Shown: positions 18,609 to 28,118, numbered from the stretch's first letter. The stretch is DNA of 64,000 bases from Frigoribacterium sp. PhB24 (GCF_003755185.1 NZ_RKIC01000013.1:186001-250000); one strand, 5' to 3'. The notes: a model not told the origin generated them from the sequence alone. A program made the numbers and translations.

Positions 18609-19597
18609 TGTCCGATTTCCCCCGCGTGCGGCCTCGCCGCCTGCGCGCCACCCCCGCCCTGCGCCGCCTGACCGCCGAGACCCGCCTGCACCCGGCCGAC
18701 CTCGTCCTGCCGATGTTCGTCCGCGAGGGCATCGACGAACCGGCCCCGATCTCGTCCATGCCGGGAGTGGTGCACCACAGCCTGTCGAGCCTGCCCCGGG
18801 CGATCGAGCAGGCGGCCGAAGCCGGCGTCGGCGGCGTCATGCTGTTCGGTGTCCCGCTCGAGAAGGACGCCGTCGGTTCGGGCGCGACCGATCCCGAGGG
18901 CATCCTCAACGTCGCCACCCGCGTGGCCGTCGACGCCGCGCAGGGCGCGCTCGTCGTGCAGACCGACCTCTGCCTCGACGAGTTCACCGACCACGGCCAC
19001 TGCGGCGTACTCGCCGCCGACGGCTCCGTCGACAACGACGCCACCCTCGTGCGCTACGACGAGATGGCGGTCGTCCAGGCCGAGGCCGGCTCGCAGCTCA
19101 TCGGTATGAGCGGCATGATGGACGGTCAGATCGGCTCGGCACGCGACGCCCTCGACGAGGCCGGCTTCGGCGGCACGGCACTGCTCGCCTACGCCGCCAA
19201 GTACGCGTCGGCCTTCTACGGGCCTTTCCGCGAGGCCGTCCGGTCGACACTCGTCGGCGACCGCCGCACCTACCAGATGGACGCGGCCAACGGACGCGAG
19301 GGCCTCCGCGAGGTCGACCTCGACATCGCCGAGGGTGCCGACGTCGTCATGGTCAAGCCGGCCATGAGCTATCTCGACGTCCTCGCCGAGACCGCCGCGA
19401 CCAGCACGGTGCCGGTCTGGGCGTACCAGATCAGCGGTGAGTACGCGATGATCCAGGCGGCCGCGGCGAACGGATGGATCGACCTCGACGCCGCGTCCTA
19501 CGAGAGCGTCCTGTCGATCAAGCGCGCGGGAGCCGACGCCATCTTGACGTACTGGGCCACCGAACTGGCCACGCGCCTCCAGAGAGAGCGGTTCTGA
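18608..19597 (+). CDS. hemB: Delta-aminolevulinic acid dehydratase (porphobilinogen synthase)
   Basis: The 329-residue enzyme has the expected active-site lysines in [14 protein letters not shown] and [10 protein letters not shown]. The metal loop reads [14 protein letters not shown]: two of the three zinc cysteines of the animal/yeast type are present, while one position is Asp, as in Mg-type enzymes, so the metal set looks mixed. It condenses two 5-aminolevulinates to porphobilinogen. It overlaps hemD and hemL by single bases, giving tight coupling. Confidence 0.95.
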   Translation: MSDFPRVRPRRLRATPALRRLTAETRLHPADLVLPMFVREGIDEPAPISSMPGVVHHSLSSLPRAIEQAAEAGVGGVMLFGVPLEKDAVGSGATDPEGILNVATRVAVDAAQGALVVQTDLCLDEFTDHGHCGVLAADGSVDNDATLVRYDEMAVVQAEAGSQLIGMSGMMDGQIGSARDALDEAGFGGTALLAYAAKYASAFYGPFREAVRSTLVGDRRTYQMDAANGREGLREVDLDIAEGADVVMVKPAMSYLDVLAETAATSTVPVWAYQISGEYAMIQAAAANGWIDLDAASYESVLSIKRAGADAILTYWATELATRLQRERF

Positions 19598-20940
19598 TGA
19601 CCGAGCAGAGCAACGACACCTACTTCACCCGGGCCAAGCGGTCGATCCCGGGTGGCGTCAACTCGCCGGTCCGAGCGTACGGCTCGGTCGGTGGGACGCC
19701 GCGGTTCCTGGTGGGGGCCAAGGGCGCCTACGTCACGGACGCCGAGGGTCGTGACTACGTCGACCTCGTCGCCTCGTGGGGGCCGGCGATCCTCGGACAC
19801 ACGCACCCCGAGGTGCTCGAGGCGGTGCAGCAGGCGGCCGCCCGCGGTCTCTCGTTCGGCGCCTCGACGCCCGCCGAGACCGAGCTCGCCGAGCTGGTCC
19901 GCGAACGCGTCGCCGTCGGCGACCAGCGCCCCATCGGCAAGATCCGCATGGTCTCGACCGGCACCGAGGCCACCATGACGGCCATCCGCCTGGCCCGCGG
20001 CTACACCGGTCGCGACCTTCTCGTGAAGTTCGCCGGGCACTACCACGGGCACTCCGACTCACTGCTGGCCGAGGCCGGCTCGGGCGTCGCCACCCTGTCG
20101 ATGCCCGGCTCGGCCGGCATCACCGCCGAGACCGCGGCCCAGACCCTCGTGCTGCCGTACAACGACCTCGACGCCGTGCGGGCGGCGTTCGACGAGCACG
20201 GCCCCCGCATCGCGGCGGTCATCGTCGAGGCGGCGGCCGCCAACATGGGGGTGCTCGCCCCGCAACGCGGCTTCAACCGCAGCCTCTCCGAGATCACGCG
20301 ACGCCACGGCTCGCTCCTGATCGTCGACGAGGTGCTCACCGGCTTCCGGGTCGGCCGTGCCGGTTGGTGGGGCCTCGAGGCGTCGCAGGTGGTGCCCGAC
20401 GGTGCCGGGTGGGAACCCGACCTGATCACCTTCGGCAAGGTCATCGGCGGGGGCATGCCACTGGCGGCCCTGGGTGGCCGCGCCGAGGTGATGGACTTCC
20501 TCGCCCCCCTGGGGCCGGTCTACCAGGCGGGAACTCTGAGCGGCAACCCCGTGGCCGTCGCCGCCGGCATCGCCACGCTCCGTCTCGCGACGCCAGAGGT
20601 CTACGCCCGGCTCGACACCGTGGCGGACCAGCTGTCGACCGGGGTCTCGGCTGCCCTGTCGGCCGAAGGGGTCGAGCACAGCGTCCAGCGGGCCGGCTCC
20701 CTCTTCTCGTTCGCGTTCGCGCCGACGGCCCCGATCGACTACGACGACGTCCGGGCACAGCAGGCCTGGCGTTACCCGCCGTTCTTCCACGCCATGCTCG
20801 ACGCCGGCGTCAACCTGCCACCGTCGGTGTTCGAGGCGTGGTTCGTCACGGCCGCCCACGACGACGACGTGGTGTCACGCATCCTCGACGCCGTGCCGGC
20901 CGCGGCGAAGGCCGCCGCGGCCGCCGAGACGCCGCACTAG
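19597..20940 (+). CDS. hemL: Glutamate-1-semialdehyde 2,1-aminomutase
   Basis: The 447-residue PLP enzyme carries the Schiff-base lysine in [19 protein letters not shown], the [16 protein letters not shown] phosphate-binding stretch and VDEVLTGFR. It converts the product of HemA to 5-aminolevulinate. ATG 19597 overlaps the hemB stop (TGATG). It is the last gene of the rightward haem operon; a short CCGGG-CGTGA-CCCGG repeat at about 20966-20980 lies in the 55-bp spacer before the convergent ABC gene. The C-terminus is Ala-rich. Confidence 0.96.
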   Translation: MTEQSNDTYFTRAKRSIPGGVNSPVRAYGSVGGTPRFLVGAKGAYVTDAEGRDYVDLVASWGPAILGHTHPEVLEAVQQAAARGLSFGASTPAETELAELVRERVAVGDQRPIGKIRMVSTGTEATMTAIRLARGYTGRDLLVKFAGHYHGHSDSLLAEAGSGVATLSMPGSAGITAETAAQTLVLPYNDLDAVRAAFDEHGPRIAAVIVEAAAANMGVLAPQRGFNRSLSEITRRHGSLLIVDEVLTGFRVGRAGWWGLEASQVVPDGAGWEPDLITFGKVIGGGMPLAALGGRAEVMDFLAPLGPVYQAGTLSGNPVAVAAGIATLRLATPEVYARLDTVADQLSTGVSAALSAEGVEHSVQRAGSLFSFAFAPTAPIDYDDVRAQQAWRYPPFFHAMLDAGVNLPPSVFEAWFVTAAHDDDVVSRILDAVPAAAKAAAAAETPH

Positions 20941-20995
20941 GCGGCCTCTGCCGCCGACGCACGACCGGGCGTGACCCGGCGTGCCGGGCCCCCGG

Positions 20996-21811
20996 TCAGC
21001 GTCGGCGGGCCCGGGCGGTCCAGCGACCTTCGACGCGGTCGATGACGAGCGGGTGGTCGAAAGCACCCGACACGAGGTCGGACGTCAGCACCTCGTCGGC
21101 CGTGCCGGTCGCGACGACCTCGCCGTCGCGGAGCAGCAGGGCGTGCGACGTGCTGCTCGGCAGGTCCTCGAGGTGGTGGGTCACGGTCACCGAGGCCATC
21201 TCGGGGTGGGCCGTCCGCAGGTCGTCGACCGTGTCGAGCAGATGCTCCCGGGCCGCGACGTCGAGACCGGTCGCCGGTTCGTCGAGCAGCAGCAGCGCGG
21301 GCTGCGCGACGAGGGCGCGGGCGATCAGGACCCGCCCTCGTTCGCCCTGGGACAGCACGCTCCACCGTGCCGAGAGACGGGACGAGAGGCCGACGCCGGC
21401 GACAAGGTCGACGACCCGCGCCTCCTGCTCGTCGGTGGGTGACCAGCGGGGCACCGGGTCGCTGCTGCCCGTCAGCCCGGTGAGCACGACCTCGCGCACG
21501 CTGTTGTCGCCGGCCATGCGGTGACGCGGGTCCACGTGGCCGATCTGACGCCGCAGCTCGCTCAGCTCGACGCGTCCCAGTCGGCGGCCGAGCACCTCGA
21601 CCGTGCCCGCGGTCGGGTGGCCGAGCGCACCGCACAGCGTGAGCAGGGTGGTCTTACCGGCTCCGTTCGGGCCGATCAGCGCCCAGTGCTCACCGGCGCC
21701 GACCCTCAGGGACACGTCGTGCACCAGGTCGCGACCGCCCCGGGTCACCCGTGCACCGACCACGTCGAGCACGGGCGGCACCGGGGCGGCCGCCGGGGGA
21801 GCAGAGGTCAC
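20996..21811 (-). CDS. ABC transporter ATP-binding protein without partner permease
   Basis: The 271-residue ATPase has Walker A GPNGAGKTT near residue 48, the signature LSQGERGRVLIARAL, Walker B LLLLDEP, a D-loop and the switch His in VTHHLEDLP. It resembles stand-alone ATPases of the iron-siderophore/molybdate-type branch, but no permease or binding protein is adjacent, so the transported or regulated process is unknown. Its GTG start overlaps the stop of the upstream GntR gene by 4 bp, so it is probably translated from the same message and under that regulator. Confidence 0.85.
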   Translation of the reverse strand: MTSAPPAAAPVPPVLDVVGARVTRGGRDLVHDVSLRVGAGEHWALIGPNGAGKTTLLTLCGALGHPTAGTVEVLGRRLGRVELSELRRQIGHVDPRHRMAGDNSVREVVLTGLTGSSDPVPRWSPTDEQEARVVDLVAGVGLSSRLSARWSVLSQGERGRVLIARALVAQPALLLLDEPATGLDVAAREHLLDTVDDLRTAHPEMASVTVTHHLEDLPSSTSHALLLRDGEVVATGTADEVLTSDLVSGAFDHPLVIDRVEGRWTARARRR

Positions 21812-22497
21812 GCGCGGTAGATGCCCGCCTCGCGCACCCGGTCGAACAGGCCCTGAAGGCGTTCGGGTTGCTCACGCACGGCTGCGGCGGCCGCCTTGGC
21901 GTCGTCGGCCTTGACCGCGTCGCGGAACGCCACGGAGAAGGCGTGCGCCTGCTCGTTGTCGACGATGCCGTTGGCCGTGGGGCGGCGCAGCACCAGCAGC
22001 AGGCGCGGGCCCGTGTTCGACCACAGCCGCGTCAGGGACTCGCTGTCGGCCGCGGCCAGCAGGATCTCGTTGGCCCGCACGAGACCACTGACGTCCTCCT
22101 CTTTCTTGGCCTTGTACGCCTTGGCGCGTGCGTCGAGCAGCCCGACGACCTCGGCGCGCTGCGCCTTGTCGAGCTTGGGCACGGCACGCTCGACGAAGAG
22201 CGACCAGACGGCGTAACCGACGTCGACGGTGTCGACGAACTCGTCGTACGACGGGTCGACGATGCGCGTGTAGCGGTTGGCCTCGATGTCGACCAACGCC
22301 TGGTCGGCGAGTTTGGCGATGGCTTCGCGGACGGGCGTGCGAGAGACACCGAGCCAGGCGACGAGCTGGTCGTCGTTCAGGCGCTCACCGAACTCGAGAG
22401 TGCCGTCGAGGATGGCGGCGAACATCTTGTCGTAGACGACGTCGCGCAACAGGCGGCGGGGTGCGGGCGTCTGGTCGTCGTTCTGGGGGATCGGCAT
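21808..22497 (-). CDS. GntR-family (FadR-like) transcriptional regulator
   Basis: The 229-residue protein has a winged helix at about residues 20-80 (AAILDGTLEFGERL ... AWLGVSRTPVREAIAKL) and an all-helical C-terminal effector domain, fitting FadR/VanR-like regulators. GGAGG stands 5 nt before the ATG. The stop overlaps the ABC ATPase start by 4 bp. Its HTH shares AWLGVSRTP with both DNA-binding domains of the tandem GntR protein at 29118, so they are probably paralogues. The ligand is unknown. Confidence 0.88.
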   Translation of the reverse strand: MPIPQNDDQTPAPRRLLRDVVYDKMFAAILDGTLEFGERLNDDQLVAWLGVSRTPVREAIAKLADQALVDIEANRYTRIVDPSYDEFVDTVDVGYAVWSLFVERAVPKLDKAQRAEVVGLLDARAKAYKAKKEEDVSGLVRANEILLAAADSESLTRLWSNTGPRLLLVLRRPTANGIVDNEQAHAFSVAFRDAVKADDAKAAAAAVREQPERLQGLFDRVREAGIYRA

Positions 22498-22594
22498 CGG
22501 GGGCCTCCGTCGTGTGTGCGGTCAGGTGCCGACGGTCGACGGCGCGCAGCACCGTGGTCGGTCGGGTTCGTCGACCCGGGCCTGAACCGGTCGC

Positions 22595-22631
22595 CGACAT
22601 GTCGAGCATAAACCTGAGGGCTGAGTACGTA
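22595..22631 (-). promoter_or_regulatory. Candidate promoter and operators of the GntR gene
   Basis: On the minus strand TATGCT (revcomp of 22605-22610) is a reasonable -10 box. A 10-bp palindrome CGACATGTCG (22595-22604) covers the expected start site, and a TACGTA core (22626-22631) lies near the -35 position. Either could be an autoregulatory GntR site. No clear -35 hexamer is seen. Confidence 0.35.
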
Positions 22632-22647
22632 TGAGTGATCCGGAGTT

Positions 22648-23628
22648 CTAGATTCGCGGCGCGGCGACCCGTACGACCGTTCGGCCACGAGTCCGGCCCG
22701 CCAGGATCGCCTCGCCGGCACCGACGACGTCGGCCAGCGCGACCTCGTCGGTCATCGAATCGAGCAGGTCGAGGTCGAGGTCTCGCGCCAGCCGGTCCCA
22801 GGCACGCTCACGCAGCTCGAGAGGCGCTTCGACCGAGTTGACGCCGGCCAGGGTCACCCCCCGCAGGATGAACGGCAGCACGGTGGTCGGCAGGTCGGCG
22901 CCCTGGGCGAGCCCGCAGGCCGTCACCGTGCCGCCCCAGCGGGTCTGCGCCAGGACCGTGCCGAGGGTGTGGCTGCCGACCGAGTCGACGCCGCCGGCCC
23001 AGCGGGCTCGCTGCATCGGCTTGCCTTCGCCGGACAGCTCGTCGCGGTCGATGAGCTCGGATGCCCCGAGCGAGCGCAGGTAGTCGCCCTGCTCGGCGAT
23101 GCGACCCGAGGAGGCGCTGACCGAGTACCCGAGACCGCTCAAGAGCGCGATCGCCACCGATCCGACGCCTCCGGCCGCCCCGGTCACCACGACGTCGCCG
23201 TCGTCGGGGCGGACGTCGCGTTCGAGCCGGAGGACGCTGAGCATGGCCGTGAAACCCGCCGTGCCGATGGCGGCGGCACGCCGCCCGTCGATGCCCCGGG
23301 GAAGCGACACGGCGCTGCCGGGATCGACCACGACGCGTTCGGCGAAGCCACCGGGCCTCGTCTCGCCGTGACCGGCACCGTTGACGAGCACCTCGTCACC
23401 CGGCGCGAAGCGCGACGACCCCGAGGACGCCACGACACCGACCAGGTCGATGCCGGGCACGAGAGGGTCGACCCGGGCGACCCCAGGGTCGCCGCGCAGG
23501 GCGAGGCCGTCTTTGTAGTTGACGCCGGACCAGGTGACGTCGACGACGACGTCATCTGGCCCGGCGACCGGCTCGTCGAGCTCTCTCAGCTCGGCGGCCC
23601 TGTCTTTCTCGACCACGATCGCACGCAT
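22648..23628 (-). CDS. acuI: Acryloyl-CoA reductase-like quinone oxidoreductase (YhdH/AcuI type)
   Basis: The 326-residue medium-chain reductase has WSGVNYKDGLALRG near residue 33, the GIDLVGVV turn, and the NADPH-binding VVVTGAAGGVGSVAIALL at about 145-162, the pattern of YhdH/AcuI. This family reduces acryloyl-CoA to propionyl-CoA, or related enoyl compounds, with NADPH. TAGCCT (revcomp of 23636-23641) lies 7 nt before the ATG, so the mRNA is leaderless. It is the first gene on this strand before the GntR gene, with a 150-bp gap that contains the GntR promoter. Confidence 0.85.
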   Translation of the reverse strand: MRAIVVEKDRAAELRELDEPVAGPDDVVVDVTWSGVNYKDGLALRGDPGVARVDPLVPGIDLVGVVASSGSSRFAPGDEVLVNGAGHGETRPGGFAERVVVDPGSAVSLPRGIDGRRAAAIGTAGFTAMLSVLRLERDVRPDDGDVVVTGAAGGVGSVAIALLSGLGYSVSASSGRIAEQGDYLRSLGASELIDRDELSGEGKPMQRARWAGGVDSVGSHTLGTVLAQTRWGGTVTACGLAQGADLPTTVLPFILRGVTLAGVNSVEAPLELRERAWDRLARDLDLDLLDSMTDEVALADVVGAGEAILAGRTRGRTVVRVAAPRI

Positions 23629-23652
23629 GCGACCGAGGCTACGCGGGGTCGG

Positions 23653-25050
23653 TCAGGCGCGATCGCCGGGGCCGGTCGCCCCGGCCTTGCCCCCGAGGAA
23701 ACCGCCCAGCGCGCTGACGAGGTCGAGCCCCGTCGTGGCCTTCACGACGTCCTGCAGTTGCGTCATGTTGTTGGCGACGGACTTGGTCAGCTCGTTGGCG
23801 CCATCGGTCGAGACCACCGTCAGGGCATCGATGTTGCCCATCGGGGCCGCCATCTCGCGGGCGATCTCGGGCAGGCGGGAGATCACCTGCGACGCGAGCG
23901 CCGCCTGACCGAACTTGCCCTGTGCCTCGGCCAGGGCGTCGACCGCCTCGGCCTCGGCGAGACCCTTGGCCTTGATCGCCGCGGCCTCGGCCCGACCGGC
24001 GGCCTCGACCGCCGCAGCCTCGTTCTCGGCCGCGTTGCGGGCCGCGTCGGCGAGCTGAGTGCGTCGGAACGCCTCGGCCTCGACGGCGGCGTTCGCGGCG
24101 TCGCGCTCGGCCTCGGCGTTCTGCACGGACGCGTAGGCCGCGGCCTCGGCGGGCTGACGCACCTCGATGTTGAGTCGCTCCTGGTTGACCTTGGCCTGCT
24201 CGGCGACGGCGATGCTCTCTTGTTCGGCGACGAGCTTGTCTTGCATGGCCCGGGCGAGCTCACCGGCGGCCGCGGCCTCTGCCTGTGCCCGGTCCGTCTC
24301 GGCCTTGATCTGCGCCTGGCGCACGTCGAGCTGCAGCTGGCGCTCGGCCGTCTGCTGGGTGTTGCCGATGCGGGCCAGGGCGGCGATGCGCTCGGCCTCG
24401 GCCTCGGCGACGTCGGCGTTCTGCTTGGCGACGGCTGCCTCGGCGCGTCCGCGGTCGGCGAGGTAGGTGCTGCCCGGGGTCTCGATCTCGCGGATGTTCA
24501 TCGTCTCGATCTGCAGGCCGAGCTCGGCGAGCTCGCCCTTCGTCTCGTTCACGGCGTCGGCGGCGAGGCGCGAGAAGTTCTTGACCAGGTCGTCGACCGG
24601 TTGGCCACCGATGAGACCGCGGATCGAGCCCTCGAGCGACTGCTGCACGATGACGGGGAGCTGCTGCTGCTGCAGCAGGTAGCGCTGGGCGGCGCGACGC
24701 ACGCCGTCCTCGGTGCCGGTCACCTTGAAGTTGACCGTCGCCTTCACGGCGGTGCGGATGTAGTTGGCGTCGATCGCCTGCACCTCGACCGGGGTCTGGT
24801 ACTGCTCGAGCGACAGCTTGAAGCCCTCTTGGAAGATCGGCCAGACGAACGTGCGACCGCCGATGATGACCTTCTGCGGGCTCGAGATGCCCCCGCCCTC
24901 GGAACGCTCGGCGCCACGGCCGACCACGATCAGCGCCTCGTTCGGCGGGACGCGACGGACGCGGCTGGCGACGAACGACAGCAGGGCGAGCACGATGACG
25001 ACGGCGACGACGATGGCGACGACGCTGACGTTGGATGAGATGAAGTCCAC
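23653..25050 (-). CDS. Flotillin-like SPFH/band 7 membrane scaffold protein
   Basis: The 465-residue protein has one N-terminal hydrophobic helix (residues 8-29), an SPFH domain to about 190, and a long Ala/Glu/Gln-rich coiled-coil region with repeated AEAEA patterns, ending in a Gly-rich tail. This is the flotillin layout; such proteins oligomerise at the inner membrane and organise membrane microdomains. GTG 25050 is preceded by AAGGAAG. It follows the NfeD-like gene by 11 bp, the usual NfeD-flotillin pairing, which supports a joint function. Confidence 0.92.
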   Translation of the reverse strand: MDFISSNVSVVAIVVAVVIVLALLSFVASRVRRVPPNEALIVVGRGAERSEGGGISSPQKVIIGGRTFVWPIFQEGFKLSLEQYQTPVEVQAIDANYIRTAVKATVNFKVTGTEDGVRRAAQRYLLQQQQLPVIVQQSLEGSIRGLIGGQPVDDLVKNFSRLAADAVNETKGELAELGLQIETMNIREIETPGSTYLADRGRAEAAVAKQNADVAEAEAERIAALARIGNTQQTAERQLQLDVRQAQIKAETDRAQAEAAAAGELARAMQDKLVAEQESIAVAEQAKVNQERLNIEVRQPAEAAAYASVQNAEAERDAANAAVEAEAFRRTQLADAARNAAENEAAAVEAAGRAEAAAIKAKGLAEAEAVDALAEAQGKFGQAALASQVISRLPEIAREMAAPMGNIDALTVVSTDGANELTKSVANNMTQLQDVVKATTGLDLVSALGGFLGGKAGATGPGDRA

Positions 25051-25061
25051 GGGGCTTCCTT

Positions 25062-25571
25062 TCAGTTGGTCTGGGGATCACGTGACGCGGGGGCGTCGCC
25101 GGCGTCGAGTGCCTCGACCTGCACGCGGGGGCCGTTCTCGGCCACGACGCGGACGCGGACGCCGCGTTCGATGCGCGCGGCACTGGTCGCGAGTCGCCGC
25201 TCGAGCTCACGGACGTCGTCGAGCCGCACCTCGCCGCCGGCCGGGCCGGTGGCCTCGGTCGTGACGCCGATGAACCCGACGGGCGACCAGTGGCCGCCGC
25301 TCTCGCGGCGCGTCACGCGGCGGACGACGAGCTGGATCAGCACGAGCGCGACGAGAGCCATGCCGACGGCGACGGCGTACGTCCACCCCGGGGCGAGGTC
25401 GGTCTGCGACGTGACGATCCCGGCGAGCCCGAAGATGGCCAGCGCGGCGCCCAGGGCGACACCCGAGACGAGCCCGTCGCCGACGTCGAAGACGTCGAGC
25501 AGGTCGCCCACGACGATGCTGACGAGCAGGAGCAGGAGCCCGATCGCCCCCACCACGATGAACGTGATCAT
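25062..25571 (-). CDS. NfeD-like membrane protein
   Basis: From ATG 25571 the protein has 169 residues: several N-terminal membrane helices (ITFIVVGAIGLLLLLVSIVV and others) and a C-terminal OB-fold-like domain with GFIGVTTEATGPAGG and a closing VRVRVVAENGPRVQVEAL segment, the NfeD pattern. NfeD proteins partner with flotillin/SPFH proteins, here encoded directly downstream. A longer frame upstream exists, but CAGGCT (revcomp of 25578-25583) stands 6 nt before this ATG, in line with the leaderless starts of the region. Confidence 0.87.
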   Translation of the reverse strand: MITFIVVGAIGLLLLLVSIVVGDLLDVFDVGDGLVSGVALGAALAIFGLAGIVTSQTDLAPGWTYAVAVGMALVALVLIQLVVRRVTRRESGGHWSPVGFIGVTTEATGPAGGEVRLDDVRELERRLATSAARIERGVRVRVVAENGPRVQVEALDAGDAPASRDPQTN

Positions 25572-25714
25572 GTGTCGAGCCTGGCAGAGTCCGGCTGGAT
25601 GCACATCGCCTGCGCGACGGACCCGGGGCGCCTTCGGGGCGGTCACGCCTGGGGAGGAGCCGTCGACGGTGACCCGACCCGGTCAGGACCGGAGACGCGT
25701 CCGCGGCCCCCACC

Positions 25715-26740
25715 TCACCCGAAGAGGATCGCGGCCTCGTCGTACCGGTTCTGCGGGACGACCTTGAGGCTGTCGAGGGCCTCCTCGAACGACACGTGCA
25801 CGATCTCGGTGCCGCGCAGGGCGACCATGCGGCCCCAGCGTCCCTCGACGACCGCGTCGCTCGCCGCCATGCCGAGGCGCGTCGCGAGCACGCGGTCGTA
25901 CGAGGTGGGCGTGCCGCCGCGCTGGATGTGGCCCAGCGTCGTCGCGCGGGTCTCGATGCCCGTGCGCTCCTCGATGACGGGAGCGAGGCGCTCGCCGATG
26001 CCGCCGAGTCGGGGACGGCCGAAGGCGTCGAGGCCGCGTTCCGAGTGGACGTCGCTCTCGTGGTCGGGCACGAAGCCCTCGGCGACGACGACCAACGGTG
26101 CGCGCCCCCGGTCGTAGGCGGACTGCACCCACTCGACGATCTGGTCCATGCTCGTCGCCTGCTCGGGGATGAGGATCGCGTGCGCACCCGCGGCCATGCC
26201 CGAGTGCAGGGCGATCCACCCCACGTGCCGACCCATGACCTCGGCGACCATGCAGCGGCTGTGGGAGTCGCCCGTGGTGCGGAGGCGGTCCATCGCGTCG
26301 GTGGCGATCTGCACGGCGGTGTCGAAGCCGAAGGTGTAGTCGGTCGCCCCGAGGTCGTTGTCGACGGTCTTGGGCACGCCGACGATCTTCAGCCCCGCGT
26401 CGGTCAGTCGCTTGGCCGCGGCCAAGGTGCCCTCGCCGCCGATGGCGATCATGGCGTCGATGCCGAAGCGTTCCATGTTCTCGGCGATGCGGTCGACACC
26501 GCCGTCGCCCTCGAACGGGTTGGTGCGGCTCGTGCCGAGGATCGTGCCGCCCTGCTTCGCGATGCCCTGGATCTCTTTCCGCGTGAGCGGCATCACGTCG
26601 CCGTCGACGACGCCTCGCCACCCGTCACGGAACCCGACGAACTCCTGCCCGTGGATCTGCGTGCCCTTGAGCACTGCTCCGCGGATGACCGCGTTGAGAC
26701 CGGGGCAGTCGCCGCCGCTGGTGAGGATACCGATTCGCAT
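25715..26740 (-). CDS. pfkA: 6-phosphofructokinase (group III, ATP/PPi type)
   Basis: The 341-residue enzyme begins RIGILTSGGDCPGLNAVIRG and carries the catalytic VPKTVDNDL, the GGEGT phosphoryl-donor loop and the MGRHVGWIA substrate segment. The glycine after the acidic residue in GGEGT is typical of ATP users, while Lys in PKT is shared with PPi-dependent enzymes. This mix marks the actinobacterial subgroup, where donor choice varies. The start at 26740 has GGAG 7 nt upstream. A direct repeat of TCGCATCGAGGGGC-like sequence (about 26735-26767) duplicates the start region and creates a second in-frame ATG at 26758. Confidence 0.93.
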   Translation of the reverse strand: MRIGILTSGGDCPGLNAVIRGAVLKGTQIHGQEFVGFRDGWRGVVDGDVMPLTRKEIQGIAKQGGTILGTSRTNPFEGDGGVDRIAENMERFGIDAMIAIGGEGTLAAAKRLTDAGLKIVGVPKTVDNDLGATDYTFGFDTAVQIATDAMDRLRTTGDSHSRCMVAEVMGRHVGWIALHSGMAAGAHAILIPEQATSMDQIVEWVQSAYDRGRAPLVVVAEGFVPDHESDVHSERGLDAFGRPRLGGIGERLAPVIEERTGIETRATTLGHIQRGGTPTSYDRVLATRLGMAASDAVVEGRWGRMVALRGTEIVHVSFEEALDSLKVVPQNRYDEAAILFG

Positions 26741-26883
26741 CGAGGGGCTCCATCGCATCGAGGGGCCCGATCGACGGGCCGAGGTCGAGACCCATCATGG
26801 ACCACGAGGAGGCGCGGCACCTGTCCGCGACGCCGGTCGCCGCCCGGCCAGGTCGCGCAGGCGGCCGTACTACCCTCGCCTGC

Positions 26884-27552
26884 ATGAGCAACGAGCAGTC
26901 GGGGCGCCCGCCGTCGCCGTGGGCACGCTTCACCCGGCCCGCGCCGACCGAGCCCGATCGGGGCGAGTTCCCGTTCGGTCCGCCGCGGCCGGTGCGCCCC
27001 GAGACGGTCACGGCCGACCACGGCTGGCCGCTCGATCCGTCCGGCGCCTCGCAGCAGCCCGTCGTGCGGCGACCGTCCGTCCCGCAGACCTCCGAGCAGC
27101 CGCCCGCCGCGCCCGCCTGGGACTCCGACGGTCGCCAGGTCTGGGCGCCGGTGCCCGAGGCCCTGTCCGACGACGGGGCCTCGACCGTCGCCCGCCCCGA
27201 GAACGCGGGCCTCGGCTCGTACTTCTTCCCCGCAGACGACGACTGGTCGTCCGCGCCGCCGCGCACGGACGACGAGGGACGCGGCCTGGCGATCGCCTCG
27301 ATCGTCTTCGGTCTCTTCTTCGCGCCCCTGGGACTGGTCTTCGGCATCGTCGCCGCCCGCCGGGCACGTGCCGCCGGCCGACCGGCCACCCTCGCCCTGA
27401 CCGGCATGATCGTCGCCTCGATCGTCATCGTCCTGAGCCTCGTGTACGCGATCGCGGCCTTCGACTACTTCTCACAACTGGCGACGGCGTGCGCCCAGCT
27501 CGGTCCGGGCGACTACGTGAACGGCGACGGCCAGACCGTCAGCTGCGGGTGA
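26884..27552 (+). CDS. DUF4190-type membrane protein with Pro-rich N-terminus
   Basis: This 222-residue protein has about 130 hydrophilic, Pro-rich and probably disordered residues, then two membrane helices (LAIASIVFGLFFAPLGLVFG and LALTGMIVASIVIVLSLVYA) joined by a short basic loop, the DUF4190 layout, and a short Cys-containing outer tail. ATG 26884 is 7 nt after TACCCT (26871-26876), giving a leaderless mRNA. The function is unknown. A stem-loop follows at 27582-27604. Confidence 0.8.
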   Translation: MSNEQSGRPPSPWARFTRPAPTEPDRGEFPFGPPRPVRPETVTADHGWPLDPSGASQQPVVRRPSVPQTSEQPPAAPAWDSDGRQVWAPVPEALSDDGASTVARPENAGLGSYFFPADDDWSSAPPRTDDEGRGLAIASIVFGLFFAPLGLVFGIVAARRARAAGRPATLALTGMIVASIVIVLSLVYAIAAFDYFSQLATACAQLGPGDYVNGDGQTVSCG

Positions 27553-27581
27553 CCCCGGCGACGACCGGCGTCGCCCGGGAC

Positions 27582-27604
27582 GCGGGTCGCCGCGCACGAC
27601 CCGC
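27582..27604. terminator. Stem-loop between convergent genes
   Basis: GCGGGTCG (27582-27589) pairs with CGACCCGC (27597-27604) around a 7-nt loop. It lies between the DUF4190 gene and the PPOX-fold gene and may stop transcription from both sides. No U tract is present. Confidence 0.4.
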
Positions 27605-27619
27605 GCCGCGCCTCCTCGG

Positions 27620-28105
27620 CTAGAGCGAGACGGTGCCGGTGTCGGCGACGTTCTTCGGGTGCCCGCCGGTCACGGCCGCCTTGGCGTACTTGAAGAGGGT
27701 GACGGCCTTGGGCTCGTTGCTGACCCAGTACTCGGCCGTGTCGACGTCCACCTCGAGCAGGGCCACGCTCGGGTCGTCGCGGCCCTGGTCGAACCAGGCC
27801 TCGGCGCCGGTGGTCCACAGGTCGTCGATGAGCGCGGAGTCCTTCACGACCGACGCCGTGCCCGCGAGCGACAGGTAGCCCTTGCCGGTCTCGACCGCGA
27901 CGTTCACCTGCGGGTGCGCCTTCACGTCGTCGACCTTGGGGGAGGGGTCGCGCGTGAAGAAGTACACCTTGCCGTCGAAGTCGCGGTCGACGAGCGCGAG
28001 GGGGCGGCTCACCAGGTGGCCGTGGCTGCTCTGCGTCGTGAGGATGCCGATGCGGCCCGCGTCGAGGACCTCGCCGATCTTGCTGCTGTCGTTGGTCTCA
28101 GTCAT
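27620..28105 (-). CDS. Pyridoxamine 5'-phosphate oxidase-fold protein (general stress protein 26-like)
   Basis: The 161-residue protein has the split-barrel flavin fold seen in general stress protein 26: GRIGILTTQSSHGHLVSRPL near residue 17, VYFFTRDPSPKVDDV and YWVSNEPKAVTLFKY. It probably binds FMN or F420 and acts in redox stress, but the substrate is unknown. TAGGGT (revcomp of 28113-28118) lies 7 nt before the ATG, giving a leaderless mRNA. The first three bases of this -10 box are the stop codon of the upstream trhO gene. Confidence 0.85.
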   Translation of the reverse strand: MTETNDSSKIGEVLDAGRIGILTTQSSHGHLVSRPLALVDRDFDGKVYFFTRDPSPKVDDVKAHPQVNVAVETGKGYLSLAGTASVVKDSALIDDLWTTGAEAWFDQGRDDPSVALLEVDVDTAEYWVSNEPKAVTLFKYAKAAVTGGHPKNVADTGTVSL

Positions 28106-28112
28106 GCCGGGG

Positions 28113-28118
28113 ACCCTA
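28113..28118 (-). promoter_or_regulatory. -10 box overlapping the trhO stop codon
   Basis: TAGGGT on the minus strand begins with the TAG stop codon (28116-28118) of trhO and ends 7 nt before the ATG of the PPOX-fold gene. The short spacer thus holds a new leaderless promoter rather than a ribosome binding site. Confidence 0.6.
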
